Shown here: piece by piece, positions 35,291-45,959 of the stretch
Layout: each line of letters opens with the position of its first letter
How positions within the stretch are numbered: the first letter of the stretch is position 1
DNA from: Mycogone perniciosa
Taxonomy: Eukaryota > Ascomycota > Sordariomycetes > Hypocreales > Hypocreaceae
NCBI GenBank assembly: GCA_025331125.1
Contig: JAOALB010000105.1
Location: forward strand, 124,001-188,000
DNA length: 64,000 nucleotides
Reading direction: 5' to 3'
Translations under genes and position numbers: made by a program
Notes under the pieces: model-generated
The model's input: only the letters and a program-made list of their open reading frames with translations
The model's database searches: none
Told to the model about the DNA's origin: nothing

Positions 35291-35308
35291 GTCACAGTCA
35301 CAGTCACA
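35291..35308. repeat. Hexanucleotide repeat (GTCACA)3
   Basis: Three perfect tandem GTCACA units. Confidence 0.75.
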
Positions 35309-36224
35309 GGAATGGAACAAAAAATGCCGAGTTCCCTGGTGATGAATGTTGATAAAAATGCTGCAAAAAAGAGTGAGAGTGATGCAAAGCGACTGCATTG
35401 CAGGTGCGGTGCTCCATGACAACCACTGGCACCTACTAAGCGCGCCCCACTGACACTGGCTGGCTCAGCGAGTCTTAGTGACGCCACCTTCTGGGTAGAA
35501 GAGGCTCTCGGCACACGTTTTGACCAGCATTGTCGACATGGCTAGCTAGTACTGAGCACTAGTACACCGTAATAGAGGAATCAGCATCAGCGCCCTCGTT
35601 CAGTTGCGAGTCGTTTGCCATTCAATCTGTTGTTTCACAGCTGCTTCACTCTCAACTTCTGTCTGCGGCAGTTGACATACTCGTACATACAAGCACTGTT
35701 AGTGCCAAGGGTGCCAATGTGGTTTATCGATACTCGTATTACTTCCGGCCGGTATCGGTATTATTGCACTGAGCCGACCGCATCGAATCGGCTCATCCAT
35801 CACATATTCATTAATGTATTAAACAAACACTGTCTTTACCTACAAGTATATAAAGGTAACCTTGGAAGCTGCCCATTACTTTGTACACATGCCAAGTAAC
35901 CACTAGTAATTACCGAGCCATTCCATCTGATCCAATCTGGCAGTCCACCAGGAAATTGGGTAGCCAATTGACCAATGAGCAGTTTGCTTACCCTGGACAA
36001 CAAAGAGTACCACCAAGCAAAGAGCAAATAAATGGTATTTAAATTTAGTTAGCACCTGTTAATTCGCATCCTAATTGTGATATTCAACACAGCAGTGGGA
36101 GTGGGCTATATGGGATACTCGGGACCAGCTCCGGGTGTCAGTCATCCAATAGAGGTAGGATGCAAATGCATTCTTCATTTTCCATTGCATTCTTCTTCGA
36201 GTTCCCATTTCTGTCTAAGCCCAC

Positions 36225-38220
36225 CTACTCCAGACTCTCCAGCGCCTCTTTCAGGGTCTTTCCCGTTAGCAGCTCATACACTTCCAAATAGCGTGCCTTT
36301 GTCTTCTCCGCAACTTCCAGGGGCATTTCCACATCCGGCTTTCCCTTCTATCCAGGTGTTAGTTCCTCATTAGAAATCACCTCAGAGTGCCAACATCTTA
36401 TACGTACCAGGCCGTTCTCCGTCAACCAGTTCCTGAGCACCTGCTTGTCAACTACCATATGTTAGCATACCGTGTACCAGACTTAACGCCCTAATTTCTG
36501 GGCTCTTCTTAAGCCATCTCGCTATCTTGGTACCATGGAGGAAGGGTATGCGAGTCGAGAAGGAAAATGATTGAGATATCACCTACAGGAGTCCTGGTCG
36601 CGTCCAACTACGAATCAAGTTAGCAGTTTTACAACGTTGAGGTGATGCGCATAAATACGTACCTTCGTAGTCATCCTTGCTCCAGAAACGTGAGGAGTCG
36701 GGCCTGGGCGCCCCCATGTTAGTATTTCAATCAAATTATGTGGCCCGGGCCATATATAGAGGAAGTGTGCTATGCCAGGAATGCAATGCAGAGGCGACTC
36801 ACGTGAGAACCTCATCCACAAGGTAGATGTCATCGGTTTCCTCGTCCAAACCAAACTCGAACTTGGTATCAGCCTGTACAGTAAGTTGTCAGCGGTTTCC
36901 TGGCGACCAAAGACTTACCCTCGAGTTGAGAACCGGGGCCCCCAAGACCTGCACAAGGGGTAAAGTCGCGATAGTAACAAGGGACCTTACTATGAGAATA
37001 CCACGTTCTTCTGCATACTCAGCGCCAGCTTTGTAGATTGCGAGCGCCAATTCCTCGATACGCGAAGCATACTTATCGCCGACAATCGCCCTAGCCTCGT
37101 CTGGAGAAATGTTGATATCCTTGTCCCCGAGCTCTGCCTTTGTGGACGGCGTGTAAATGGGTTGAGGAAGCTTCTGGCAATGTAAGAGTCCTGCAGGTTG
37201 CGGGAGACCGTGGATCGTTTGGGTCTTCTGGTATCTGCACAAAGGAGTTAGAGGGCGACAGGCTACCTCCGTTTAAGATGGGGCAATACTTACTCTGACC
37301 ACGCGCTTCCCGTAACGTAGCCGCGAACTATACCACTGGAATGTCAGAATATATTCTGAGACGATGCTCTTGTGTCGCCTGGGGAAGTTGGAGCAGGGTT
37401 TCCATATGGGTACTTGCCAATTGCTTCAATTGGGAAAATTTTCAGACGGCTACCAAGCTCAAATGTCAGCACTCCTTGAAAGCGGTTATCTCTGATTTGC
37501 TCCACAGATACAGATAGAAGAAGCTTTGTCAACCCAGGAAGTCATACCGAACAGTCATCGAGCGCCCGAGAAGCATGCTTCGCTCTTCAGGGGTAACAAT
37601 GCCAGGTGCTGGCGGTGGGGTGAGGCTCAGGAAATGGTGCTTCAAGCCTGGCACCCGAGAGGAGAGCACTTCGAACCATTTCGCGGACAGCAGAGTCAAG
37701 ATGGGTCCCTTTGAGGATATGCCGTTCTGTCGTAATCGCGTGTTAGCATCTTGGGGAAGGGTGTCTGGACCATCACCAAGAGCCTCGGAGAAGGCCCCAC
37801 TCTCCGATTGGCTGAGAGAAGCATCCTCAGCTCAGATGTCTTGAAAATGACTGACCTTGAGAATGACATCATATGCGCTTATACGATCTGGGAATTATTA
37901 AACTTTTTGTGCATAGGAAGTGACTCAGGGGGAGGCATACCCGAAGTGACAAAGAGAAGTGAGCTGTCATCGGGGAGGGAGAAGAGGTCCCTGCAAAACT
38001 CCAATGTCAACACTGTCTGAAAGTAATATTGAGTCTCTCAAAGTATTGTGCTGGAGTTCAGGAGTTGTGTCTCAAGGCAGAATAGACTTTTTGTCTTTGT
38101 GATGGCCAGAGGAAGCCAAGGGCAGAAAAGTCAAGACATGCTAGTTCCATACCTGACTTTGCCCTGGGACAGCCGGGGAAGAGAGGTGAGATGAATGGAG
38201 CTGAGAGCCTCGGAAGACAT
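36225..38220 (-). CDS. ADE1: Phosphoribosylaminoimidazole-succinocarboxamide synthase (SAICAR synthetase)
   Basis: Twelve exons assemble to 312 aa (yeast Ade1: 306): 38220-38153, 37990-37941, 37887-37856, 37726-37548, 37449-37418, 37327-37294, 37234-36991, 36873-36803, 36703-36663, 36607-36587, 36451-36408, 36347-36225. The product joins aspartate to CAIR in an ATP-dependent step of de novo purine synthesis. Motifs: LSQGKVRDLFSLP (glycine loop), LFVTSDRISAYDVIL, NGISSKGPILTLLS, IEAIVRGYVTGSAW, IYTPSTKAE, ILIADTKFEFGLD, YLVDEVLTPDSSRFW and SFDKQVLRNWL, all intact. Intron 5 uses a GC donor (GCAAGT) and exon 10 is only 21 nt. The gene ends 5' about 235 bp from a tRNA-Asn on the other strand. Confidence 0.96.
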
Positions 38221-38452
38221 TGCGATTGATACTGTTGACGCAGCTGCTCACGGTTACGTTAGATAATACAGCTCAGGGATCTCTGATGATTGTGCTCGGC
38301 GCATGGCGGGGGAAAATTGTTACGTGGGGTCATGAATCGCGGGGCCCGGCTCCGGACACGGCGATTACGTCATATCCGCCACATGAAACTCTGGAATCGA
38401 TGTGGGGATACTATTATATATACATTTAATCGCCGCACTTCCAACAACAACC

Positions 38453-38533
38453 AGATCCTCTGTGGCGCAATTGGCTAGCGCGTCTGACTGTTAATCAGGA
38501 GGTTGGAAGTTCGAGCCTTCCCGGAGGAGATCA
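38453..38533. repeat. 81-nt perfect inverted copy of 19031-19111
   Basis: The tRNA-Asn gene with 3 nt before and 4 nt after matches the minus-strand copy at 19031-19111 base for base. Flanks differ immediately outside. Confidence 0.95.
38456..38529 (+). tRNA. tRNA-Asn (GTT)
   Basis: Seventy-four nt, same cloverleaf as the copy at 19035-19108: acceptor TCCTCTG/CGGAGGA, anticodon GTT, B box GTTCGAGCC. No intron. A T5 run at 38552-38556 serves as terminator. Confidence 0.97.
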
Positions 38534-38551
38534 ATCAGATCCTGGTTTCTC

Positions 38552-38556
38552 TTTTT
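38552..38556 (+). terminator. Pol III terminator of tRNA-Asn
   Basis: TTTTT about 23 nt downstream of the tRNA 3' end. Confidence 0.65.
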
Positions 38557-39476
38557 GCTGATATAATGGATCTAGCTACGAGGTATTAGATACTCTGTAC
38601 GTCGTAGATAGATGTCTATTCTTTTGCCAAACTTTGGCCCGAACAGACTATACCTGTAATTGATTTGCTGAGTTTACGAACCAGAGAATATATGTATGGG
38701 TTAAGGAATGACAGCCTATCCGAAAGCGTCTGGTTCGGGATTAGGTTGTTCACAAATGTACGGGAGTTTTTCGAATTTGTGCAGTTGCAGTTGCAGTTGG
38801 TGATATCTCTTCTATGCCAGTTTATCCTGCTCATTATACCTACATCTCTTTCAGTACAGCCAAATGACGCCGAATATCCCACAAAACCCCGAAATCGCTT
38901 ACCAACTTCAGCTCAGAAGGTTGTTAAAGACGCCATAAATCACCAAGAGGTACGGAGCAGTATTCAACTCTCCGGAAAACCTTGATCAAACAGGAAACAT
39001 GACAGCAGATAAATATATCAACAATAGCTTCTCCCTCCGTATCAGCTCCGTGTATATCGGCCTGCCAGGTTGATCGAGGCCAATTGAACAGCTCCAATTG
39101 CCAACTCCGGGTCCGGCTGACGTAGTTGGTGGATAATCCCGCAACCCGCCCTTGCCGCCGAAACAAGGCCGGACTCCGGAATTGAAAATTTATCCACTGG
39201 TGAATTTTGGTGTTCACATGGGAGATCGGACTCAGTGACTCATTTGCTCACCACCCAAAAATTATATCCATTCACACACTCTTCTAGAACGAAGTTTCTG
39301 TTCCTCATCTTTGCCAAATTCATCCATCGCCGCCTCCCTTTTACGCTAAACTTTGTTTGAGACATATATACCACGAATCTTCAAAAGGTCAATTGAATTT
39401 TGACCCCGCCATCACCCCGCCATACCAGGCATCACGATAATCGCAAAAACGATCACCAGAAAAAATCACAGACAAG
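38557..39476. promoter_or_regulatory. Upstream region of DAHP synthase
   Basis: No supportable gene; the frame at 38665-38985 is not protein-like beyond hydrophobic composition. The proximal 250 bp carry the TGACTCA element listed separately. Confidence 0.5.
39236..39242. promoter_or_regulatory. Gcn4/CpcA-type element TGACTCA
   Basis: A perfect general-control (cross-pathway control) site 235 bp before the DAHP synthase start codon. Gcn4/CpcA activates amino acid biosynthesis genes on starvation, so the position fits the gene's job. Confidence 0.6.
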
Positions 39477-40852
39477 ATGGTTGATGTAACCCTGGCAGCT
39501 GATGATACAAGAAGTCAGTATCCCCCGGTGAAGCAAGAAACCCCAATTGGCGCAAGAGCATTGAAACTACTGCTGAAACTGCACCATCCTGTCGGAAATG
39601 TCTTGCTTGTTGCCCTCAATTAATGTTTGCTCATACCTTTCTCACACCAATTGCCGCGGCAATGAAGGCCTCTAATACTTGGAAAACTGAAGGCTGACTG
39701 CAATTGACAGTCCTGGGTCAGGATCCTTTGATCCCACCAGCTCTGCTTTCCTCCGAGATCCCTATTACTGCGGATGCTCTTCAGACTGTCATCAAGGGCC
39801 GAAATGAGGCTGCCGATGTTATCATGGGTCGGAGCGACCGACTACTAGTCGTTGTCGGACCGTGCTCAATCCATGACCCCGAAGCCGCTCACGAGTATGC
39901 CGCTCGACTGAAGCAGCTATCAGAGAAGCTGTCTGAGGACCTATGTATCATTATGCGCGCCTACCTTGAGAAGCCCCGTACCACCGTTGGATGGAAAGGC
40001 CTCATCAACGACCCGGATATCGACTCCTCCTTCCAGATTAACAAGGGACTTCGCGTGTCCCGTCAGCTCTTTGTTGACCTGACCTCACGCGGCATGCCCA
40101 TCGCCAGCGAGATGCTGGATACTATTTCTCCCCAGTTCCTGGCTGACTGCATTTCGCTCGGCGCTATTGGTGCTCGAACGACCGAGTCCCAGCTTCACCG
40201 TGAGCTGGCCTCAGGCTTGTCCTTCCCTGTTGGCTTCAAGAATGGAACCGATGGAAGTCTCAGCGTGGCTATTGACGCCATTGGCGCTGCGGCCGCAAAA
40301 CATCACTTCATGGGTGTTACAAAACAGGGTCTGGCTGCCATTACCCGCACCAAGGGCAATGAACATGGCTTTGTGATTCTCCGTGGAGGAAGCAAGGGCC
40401 CCAACTTTGACAAGGAGAGTGTCCAGGGAGCCAAGAAGATGCTGGCGGACAAGGGCCAGAAGCTAGCCATCATGATTGACTGCTCTCATGGTAAGTCTTT
40501 AAAAAAATATACTTGTCATAACAGGCTGCTGACATCTTATATAGGAAATTCCCAGAAGAACCACAACAACCAGCCCAAGGTCGCCCAGGTCATCTGTGAC
40601 CAGCTGCGAGAAGGCGAGCGGGCCATCGTTGGTGTGATGATTGAGTCAAACATCAACGAGGGCAACCAGAAGGTCCCGGCCGAGGGTCCCTCTGCCTTGA
40701 AGCGTGGTGTCAGTATCACTGACGCTTGCATCAACTGGGAGGCTACTATTACAGTTTTGGAGGACTTGGCGGCTGCCGTACGAGCTCGACGAGAGATCAA
40801 CGGTGGTGTTGGCGCTCAGACTCCCAAGGTGAGCACTTTGGAGGAGGACTAG
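39477..40852 (+). CDS. ARO4: 3-deoxy-7-phosphoheptulonate (DAHP) synthase, Aro4-type
   Basis: Exons 39477-39513, 39711-40490 and 40545-40852 give 374 aa. The enzyme condenses phosphoenolpyruvate and erythrose 4-phosphate, the first step of the shikimate pathway. Class I microbial DAHP synthase motifs are complete: VVVGPCSIHD, MRAYLEKPRTTVGWKG, GAIGARTTESQLHRELASG, VGFKNGTDG, ILRGG, MIDCSHGNS and VMIESNINEGNQ. Details such as KHHFMGVTK, EGNQKVPAEG and LAAAVRARREIN resemble yeast Aro4 (tyrosine-inhibited) more than Aro3, so tyrosine control is inferred. Intron 1 (197 nt) is unusually long for the window and sits after the twelfth codon. A TGACTCA site lies upstream. Confidence 0.93.
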
Positions 40853-41220
40853 AGACTCTGCTTTGTGGTTTTGGGATGATATGAATTGGCCATTTGGTAA
40901 TTGAACATAAAAGACCTGGCAAGTTGCGTGTGAAGAGTTTGGTGGTTTGCTCGCCCCTATGCATGATAGCAAATGATGCATTGATTGATTGGGCAAGGGA
41001 CCGAAATTGGCGTATCGAAGGAATCAAAAGGCATCGTCGAAGAGTTTTATATACTTGCACAAGGATAGAGCCTTTCATGTATCACTGTTTATTTATCGTC
41101 TTGATGAATCCGCGAACCCGCGGTAAACACAAATAGCCGTCCATATGTGGCAAATGTCTCCTAGAACTCCTAAACGCCGCACATTGCAACCACGCTATTG
41201 ATCCAAACGGTCTTGACGAA
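40853..41220. other. Convergent intergenic region
   Basis: 3' flanks of DAHP synthase and the Cys-rich membrane protein. No gene seen. Confidence 0.6.
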
Positions 41221-41811
41221 TTACCTACTACGCGCCACAGGCGCATAGTTGACGTCCTGCCGTCCTATTGTCCTGGCTTCTCGCCATTCCATGACCCGCT
41301 TGAACATGGCCCATCCGAGCAACCCCACGGTACCGAATATGAACCCCCAGACAATGATCTTGTCTTTGTTGCTATCGCGCTGGAAGCACAGGGTGACCAC
41401 ATCAGCCTCCTCCGCCTTCTTGCAAAAGTCTATGCCCTGATTCAGACAAAACGCCTTGGTGCACTCGGAGCACGACGTAGACGCTGATCGGCGCGTGTCA
41501 TCGCTGATAATAGAGTGAGGGTTATTGATGGGGTGATTCGGCGAAGAGGATCGGCGGAGTGCTTCTCGACTGTCGCCAGACTGGTGCTGAGGCCCGAGGG
41601 GGATGATGGTGCTGTTCTTGAAACATGTGCATTTGCAAAACGTTGGCGCAGCTATTTCCCATCACGAAAAGCCAAGCCTGATTAGCGCTCTGACCATCGC
41701 AGCTGAGTGAGAGTGGATTGCAGAGGACGGGGGCGGAATTGGCATACAGGAAGCTGAGGCCAGGGCTATCAGCGCTGCTAGGAGCAGGACCAGGAGGTGT
41801 ATCCGCGCCAT
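41221..41811 (-). CDS. Small Cys-rich single-pass membrane protein, unknown function
   Basis: Exons 41811-41748 and 41651-41221 give 164 aa. The intron (donor GTATGC, branch CTAATC, acceptor AATAG) joins a clean signal peptide, MARIHLLVLLLAALIALASA, to a lumenal or extracellular domain with CKCTCFKNSTIIPLG and, after a Ser/Asn/Pro linker, SCSECTKAFC, FC and LCFQRDS. A membrane span (IIVWGFIFGTVGLLGWAMF) and a short basic tail ending APVARSR follow. Eight to ten cysteines suggest disulfides, so a secretory-pathway or cell-surface type I protein. I believe similar proteins occur in related fungi as hypotheticals, but no function is known to me. Divergent from mL50 by 326 bp. Confidence 0.8.
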
Positions 41812-42137
41812 GGCAATCTGGAATGCAGCAGCAGCAGCTATGCGCTGACTGATGCGTACACAAAGGTCCCGTCGTCAGTGTCAGTGTCAGTGTCAGTGCC
41901 AGTGTGGTTAGAGCATTAGGAGATGACGAAATGCAGTGGAATGGAGGGCTGTCGCGGAAGAATGGCGTTCGGGTTGGTCGCAAATTCGGGACCCGCTTCA
42001 GCCTCCTGCGCTCTGGTTGGTGGGCTGACCAGCGAACCCTTACCCAGGCTTTCGAGGAAAAGCTGGTCTATCAACATCAATTCCAAACCACCCAGTCACT
42101 TCTTTGGTCTTGAACAAGACCGCACATTTCACACGCA
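41812..42137. promoter_or_regulatory. Divergent promoter region with hexamer repeat
   Basis: 326 bp between the starts of the Cys-rich membrane protein and mL50. It carries (GCA)n at about 41825-41837 and TCAGTG repeats at 41875-41904. Confidence 0.5.
41875..41904. repeat. Hexanucleotide repeat (TCAGTG)4 plus variant
   Basis: Four perfect TCAGTG units and one CCAGTG, in the shared 5' region of two genes. Confidence 0.85.
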
Positions 42138-43334
42138 ATGGCTCGAATAGCACGGATGCGGAGACTCTCATCTCTGCAAGTTGCGATTGGACCGCAATCA
42201 GGCCCAAACAGGGCCGCTTTTGCCCTCGCCCGCGGTATCTCAACAACACCTGCCGTCCATGGCAAGAACACCGAATGGATCCGTGGCAAGCTCTGGAAAG
42301 GCGAGGCCCCTGGCGCCGCAGACCCTTACACGCAGCGACCCGAGCCCGAAGACAGCTCGAATCTGCCACAGGAAGCGCTCGAACACCGACCACGGGAAGA
42401 CAAGACGCCCGCTGCCGTGCGCAATTCCCGCCTGGCTCTCCCCTCCCGACGGACTGAGGCGACCACCGAGAAGGAGTTGCAGTCATCCGACCCGACGTAC
42501 GTCCCAGCTACCGAAGCTGAAGGCCTTGAAGAAATTGGAACGTTGAATACGTGGTGGGAGCAGCCTGGTCACTGGGGCGAGGAAAACGAGTTCAGAGGCT
42601 TCGGCAGTACCGAGAAGGTTGTGGAGAAGGAGGTGGTAGAAGTACATCTCCGCAGAGCGGTTATTGAGGCATTGGCGTTGCAGGAAGCCGGTGCTTTTTC
42701 AGAATGGTCTACGAAGAAGTGGTGGGAGGGGCCGCGGAGCGCTCTGGACCAGGCCTTGGCAGTTCAAGTGGAAGTGCAGGATGGCAAGGCGATTCTGAAA
42801 GGAGACAGTTCGTCTGTTGCCGAGGCTCTGATGAGTGAGGCAGAGTCTGCCGGGACAGCGGAGAGGGTCTCCCCCGAAGAGGCTAAAGAGATAGTCAAGT
42901 CGTGGGACCCCTCATGGAAGATCATCGTCTTGAACGATGAACTGAAGTTTGCGGTATGTCTACACAGAGCTGTTTCTACATGATTACCATGCTAACAATG
43001 CTGTTAGCTTCGCAAGCGTCTCTACCAGCTCACCGGAAACCTCATCCCTGACGCGAGGCTCGCCGCTGCCGACACTGTCAAGCATGTTTTGACCCTTGCA
43101 GCAAGAGATCCTAAGCCGTTGAAGTTGGCCGAAGTTCTCGAGAAGCGCAGTGCATTCCAGCAGCTGCCCAATGTAGCGGTTCACAGCCGCAAGATCGGTG
43201 CAATTGACAAGGAGGTTGCTGTGGGACGATGGAAGGTGATTGAGGAGGAGTTGAAGAAGCGCGACTTGCCGGCAACAGGTTACGGAGATATGAAGAAGAA
43301 CAAGGAGAGAGATTGGTTGACGGGCAAGATATGA
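42138..43334 (+). CDS. MRPL50: Mitochondrial large-subunit ribosomal protein mL50
   Basis: Exons 42138-42953 and 43008-43334 give 380 aa. An Arg-rich presequence (MARIARMRRLSSLQVAIG ... ARGISTTPAVHGK) marks a matrix protein. The long middle part is Glu/Ala-rich and variable. The C-terminal part, after the intron, has the MRPL50-type domain: LRKRLYQLTGNLIPDARLAA, TVKHVLTLAARDPKPLKLAE and a basic tail KKNKERDWLTGKI. Assignment rests on the RL..LTG..IPD...L..... motif and the targeting peptide; the family is divergent, so moderate certainty. It would sit in the mitochondrial ribosome large subunit. Confidence 0.8.
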
Positions 43335-45959
43335 GATCATGTTGGGATGAGGAATGGAAAAAATGGGCAATTGTGAAATTGGTGTACGAATGTATACTGT
43401 GTATATGTATAACAGCAAAGACTACGAACAACGATATGCAACGGATCTTTGGTGAGGAAAGGGTGCTTGATTGTGAAGCCTTGGATGGGGACAAGGTTAG
43501 GGGAGCAGCCTTCTGATCAGGTGCTTGGGGAGCTGGAAATGGGAATTTTCCTCAGCAATCGTGCTTATTTGCACCAAACTCTCCACCGTGATACGGCGTT
43601 TCGTTTCTGTCACGTTTCGCTGAAAGGAGAACAAGCATCATTAATACACACGCATGAACTGGCTTCACACGCCACGTTCGTCACCTCGTGGTACCACTAC
43701 CCCGGAGGCACCCTTGATCGGAGATAGTAGTAACCGCATGTCGCACATCGGAAATGGGCACGTGTTGGCCATGGCTTGAACTGTACCCTTTTGGCATATT
43801 GTTGGTTAATGATAGTATGTGATATCCTTGCAATTGGTTAACCGACGTCGACTCACCGATGAGTCCTCGTATGAATCCGGATCATCACGACGCGTAATTT
43901 CGAACTACTAGAGTACCTCATTTTTGTCGGTTGATTCATTACCTGTTGGTGATGCGGTCTTCATCACCAAGTCCTGGTTGAACAGACTGCTTAACGCTGT
44001 GAGCAGAGAGTTCTCTTGAATCCCGACTTTCTTCGCTGACTCGAGTAAAATGGAGTTGAAACACGAGATTGAAGAGAATGGATATGCATGCAATATAAAA
44101 TTCATTCGCTGCCACCAACAGCATCCTTGGAGGCCTCGAATACTGGCCCACGAACCCACGGGGACGGCGGAGTGTACAGTGAATAATTAGTAGTAGCACT
44201 CGTACGAGTAGTGCTTATCTCCAAGTATTCACATTTGAGACATGGACAGAGCCATGAACGAAACCATGAAAACTATTTGCCACGCCCCTATTGCCGAGAT
44301 ATCTGCCCGGATAGCCCCCGGGGTTTCCATGTGAAATTATGAGCAAGATAACCAAAATCAGTGTGGAATTGTTTCAGGGCAATTATGACAGCTTTGCCTA
44401 TTTCTTACTGCATTCAATGGCGTTTGTACTTCTTACGGAGTACTCCGTACGGTCATCTTACCCGAGGTTGAATATTAAACCCAAAAGGGTAGAGTGGAGG
44501 AGGGCATGAGACATTGGTGGGAACAGCCCACCACCTTTTATGTCTAGGGGTCGGAGTTCTCTCCGTACGGCATACCATTCGCCCAGCGCTCATAGGTGAA
44601 TACACCGCTATTCATGCGGAATGCATGGTCAATTGCATGAATTCTGTATTTGTCCATGTTGCTGGCGAATCCCTTTTCCTAGCCTTGACTTCCCATCAGG
44701 TGTTTGTAAGAATCATGGGCATCATGGGTCGTTGAAGCTGGGACTGGCTCTAAATAAGATGCCATATCCAATTTCTATTGGGCGGTTTCGCCGGAGGCCA
44801 CTCCGTAGGCAGCATTTTACAGTAGCGGCTTTAGCCTCATGCCCCAGAGCGGGAACTTTTCCAACAGCTTTAATAAGACTTACCTCGTCATATGCACGGG
44901 GCGGCAGGAAGTCTGTTATTATTATTACTACTCGTACGAAGTGCTGGCACTTGATTCTAGTAGTATGTACTCCGTATGTGCTATGACCCCAGCCAAGAAT
45001 CTTCGTGTGGAAACGAATGGCGAATCTCTAGCCACCCGCGTATCCGGTACAACGGTTGAACGGTTCTTGTTCTGGCGCCCAAGCCTGCATGTGAGATAGT
45101 ACGAGTACAGCAGGTAAAAAGCTAGGGTGTACTTCGTACTTCGTTGTGCATGTGCCGTATTTTAGGCCATTTGTAAGAGTAACGTGGACATGTGTGCCTG
45201 ATCATGGAGCAATTTTCCTGCCTGTGGCAGTATCCTTTCAATTTCTCTGTTCTTCTCCCGTAGGATAATCTATTATATATTTCTCCTCTAAAAAAAACCA
45301 CCCCTTGCAATGTTGCATAAGCGGCTCAAACCTTTGATTCGACTCGCCCTTGCGTGTGTCCACACGACCTGGACGTGGGAACGTCCAGGGGGGTCATTGT
45401 ACCCATGAGAGGGAGGATCTTCTGCACTCCAACTTCTCGCTCCCCGGTTCTCGCGCTGTCCTGAATTCTCTCATGGTGAAAGGGGACTAGTAGATGCTAT
45501 CTGGGGGGAAAGACAGGGTGGTCAGCGGAATTTACCTTTTAGCCCAAGTCCGGTCTAATCTTTGTAGAACAAGCTCTCTTGGGCTTCTCGTATTCTCTCT
45601 GATGTTGGTCGCCTCAATCCGTTTTTCTTTCTTTTCAACTACATCTTCACGACCGCCCACGTTGTCCTACGAGATCACGTAGTCGCAACGGATACACATT
45701 ACAGACCGACAACTGCCACAGCTATCGGTTGTCATCCTGCGGCCCGAGTCGTTGCTAGTGCAGTGAGATAGCAGGTACACGGATTCTTACCACACTACCA
45801 CTAGGGCTGGCTGGAAGGATTTGGCCTCAAATTTTAAGGAACGGTCCTACAAAGCTCACGCCTCTCCGGCCGCTGGGCAGAGAACCAGTTCGCCGGAGGA
45901 AAGAGAGTGCGGTTCTAGATCATATCGGACATAGAAGTTCCTCAACAGCAGAAGTCATT
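43335..45959. other. 2.6 kb gene-free region
   Basis: No gene supported. Contains the perfect palindrome at 44434-44449 and further TCCGTA words near 44565, 44807 and 44968, plus CGTACGAG-type words. A minus frame at 43908-44199 reads loosely like protein but has no family or splice support. Confidence 0.55.
44434..44449. repeat. Perfect 16-bp palindrome, second copy
   Basis: Identical to 13563-13578: TACGGAGT followed by its reverse complement. Confidence 0.85.

Larger units (their letters stand above)
34553..36224. other. Gene-free region with several simple repeats
   Basis: 5' flank of the unknown gene and 3' flank of ADE1. It holds (GTA)n/(GCA)n at 34918-34954, (CAAA/CAAG)n at 35070-35097 and (GTCACA)3 at 35291-35308, plus a TACTCCGT word near 35112. 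Short frames on both strands are low-complexity translations of these repeats. Confidence 0.6.

Noticed and set aside
43908..44199. Two minus frames of about 85 aa
   Set aside because: No homologue recalled, no splice partners, overlapping each other in different frames.
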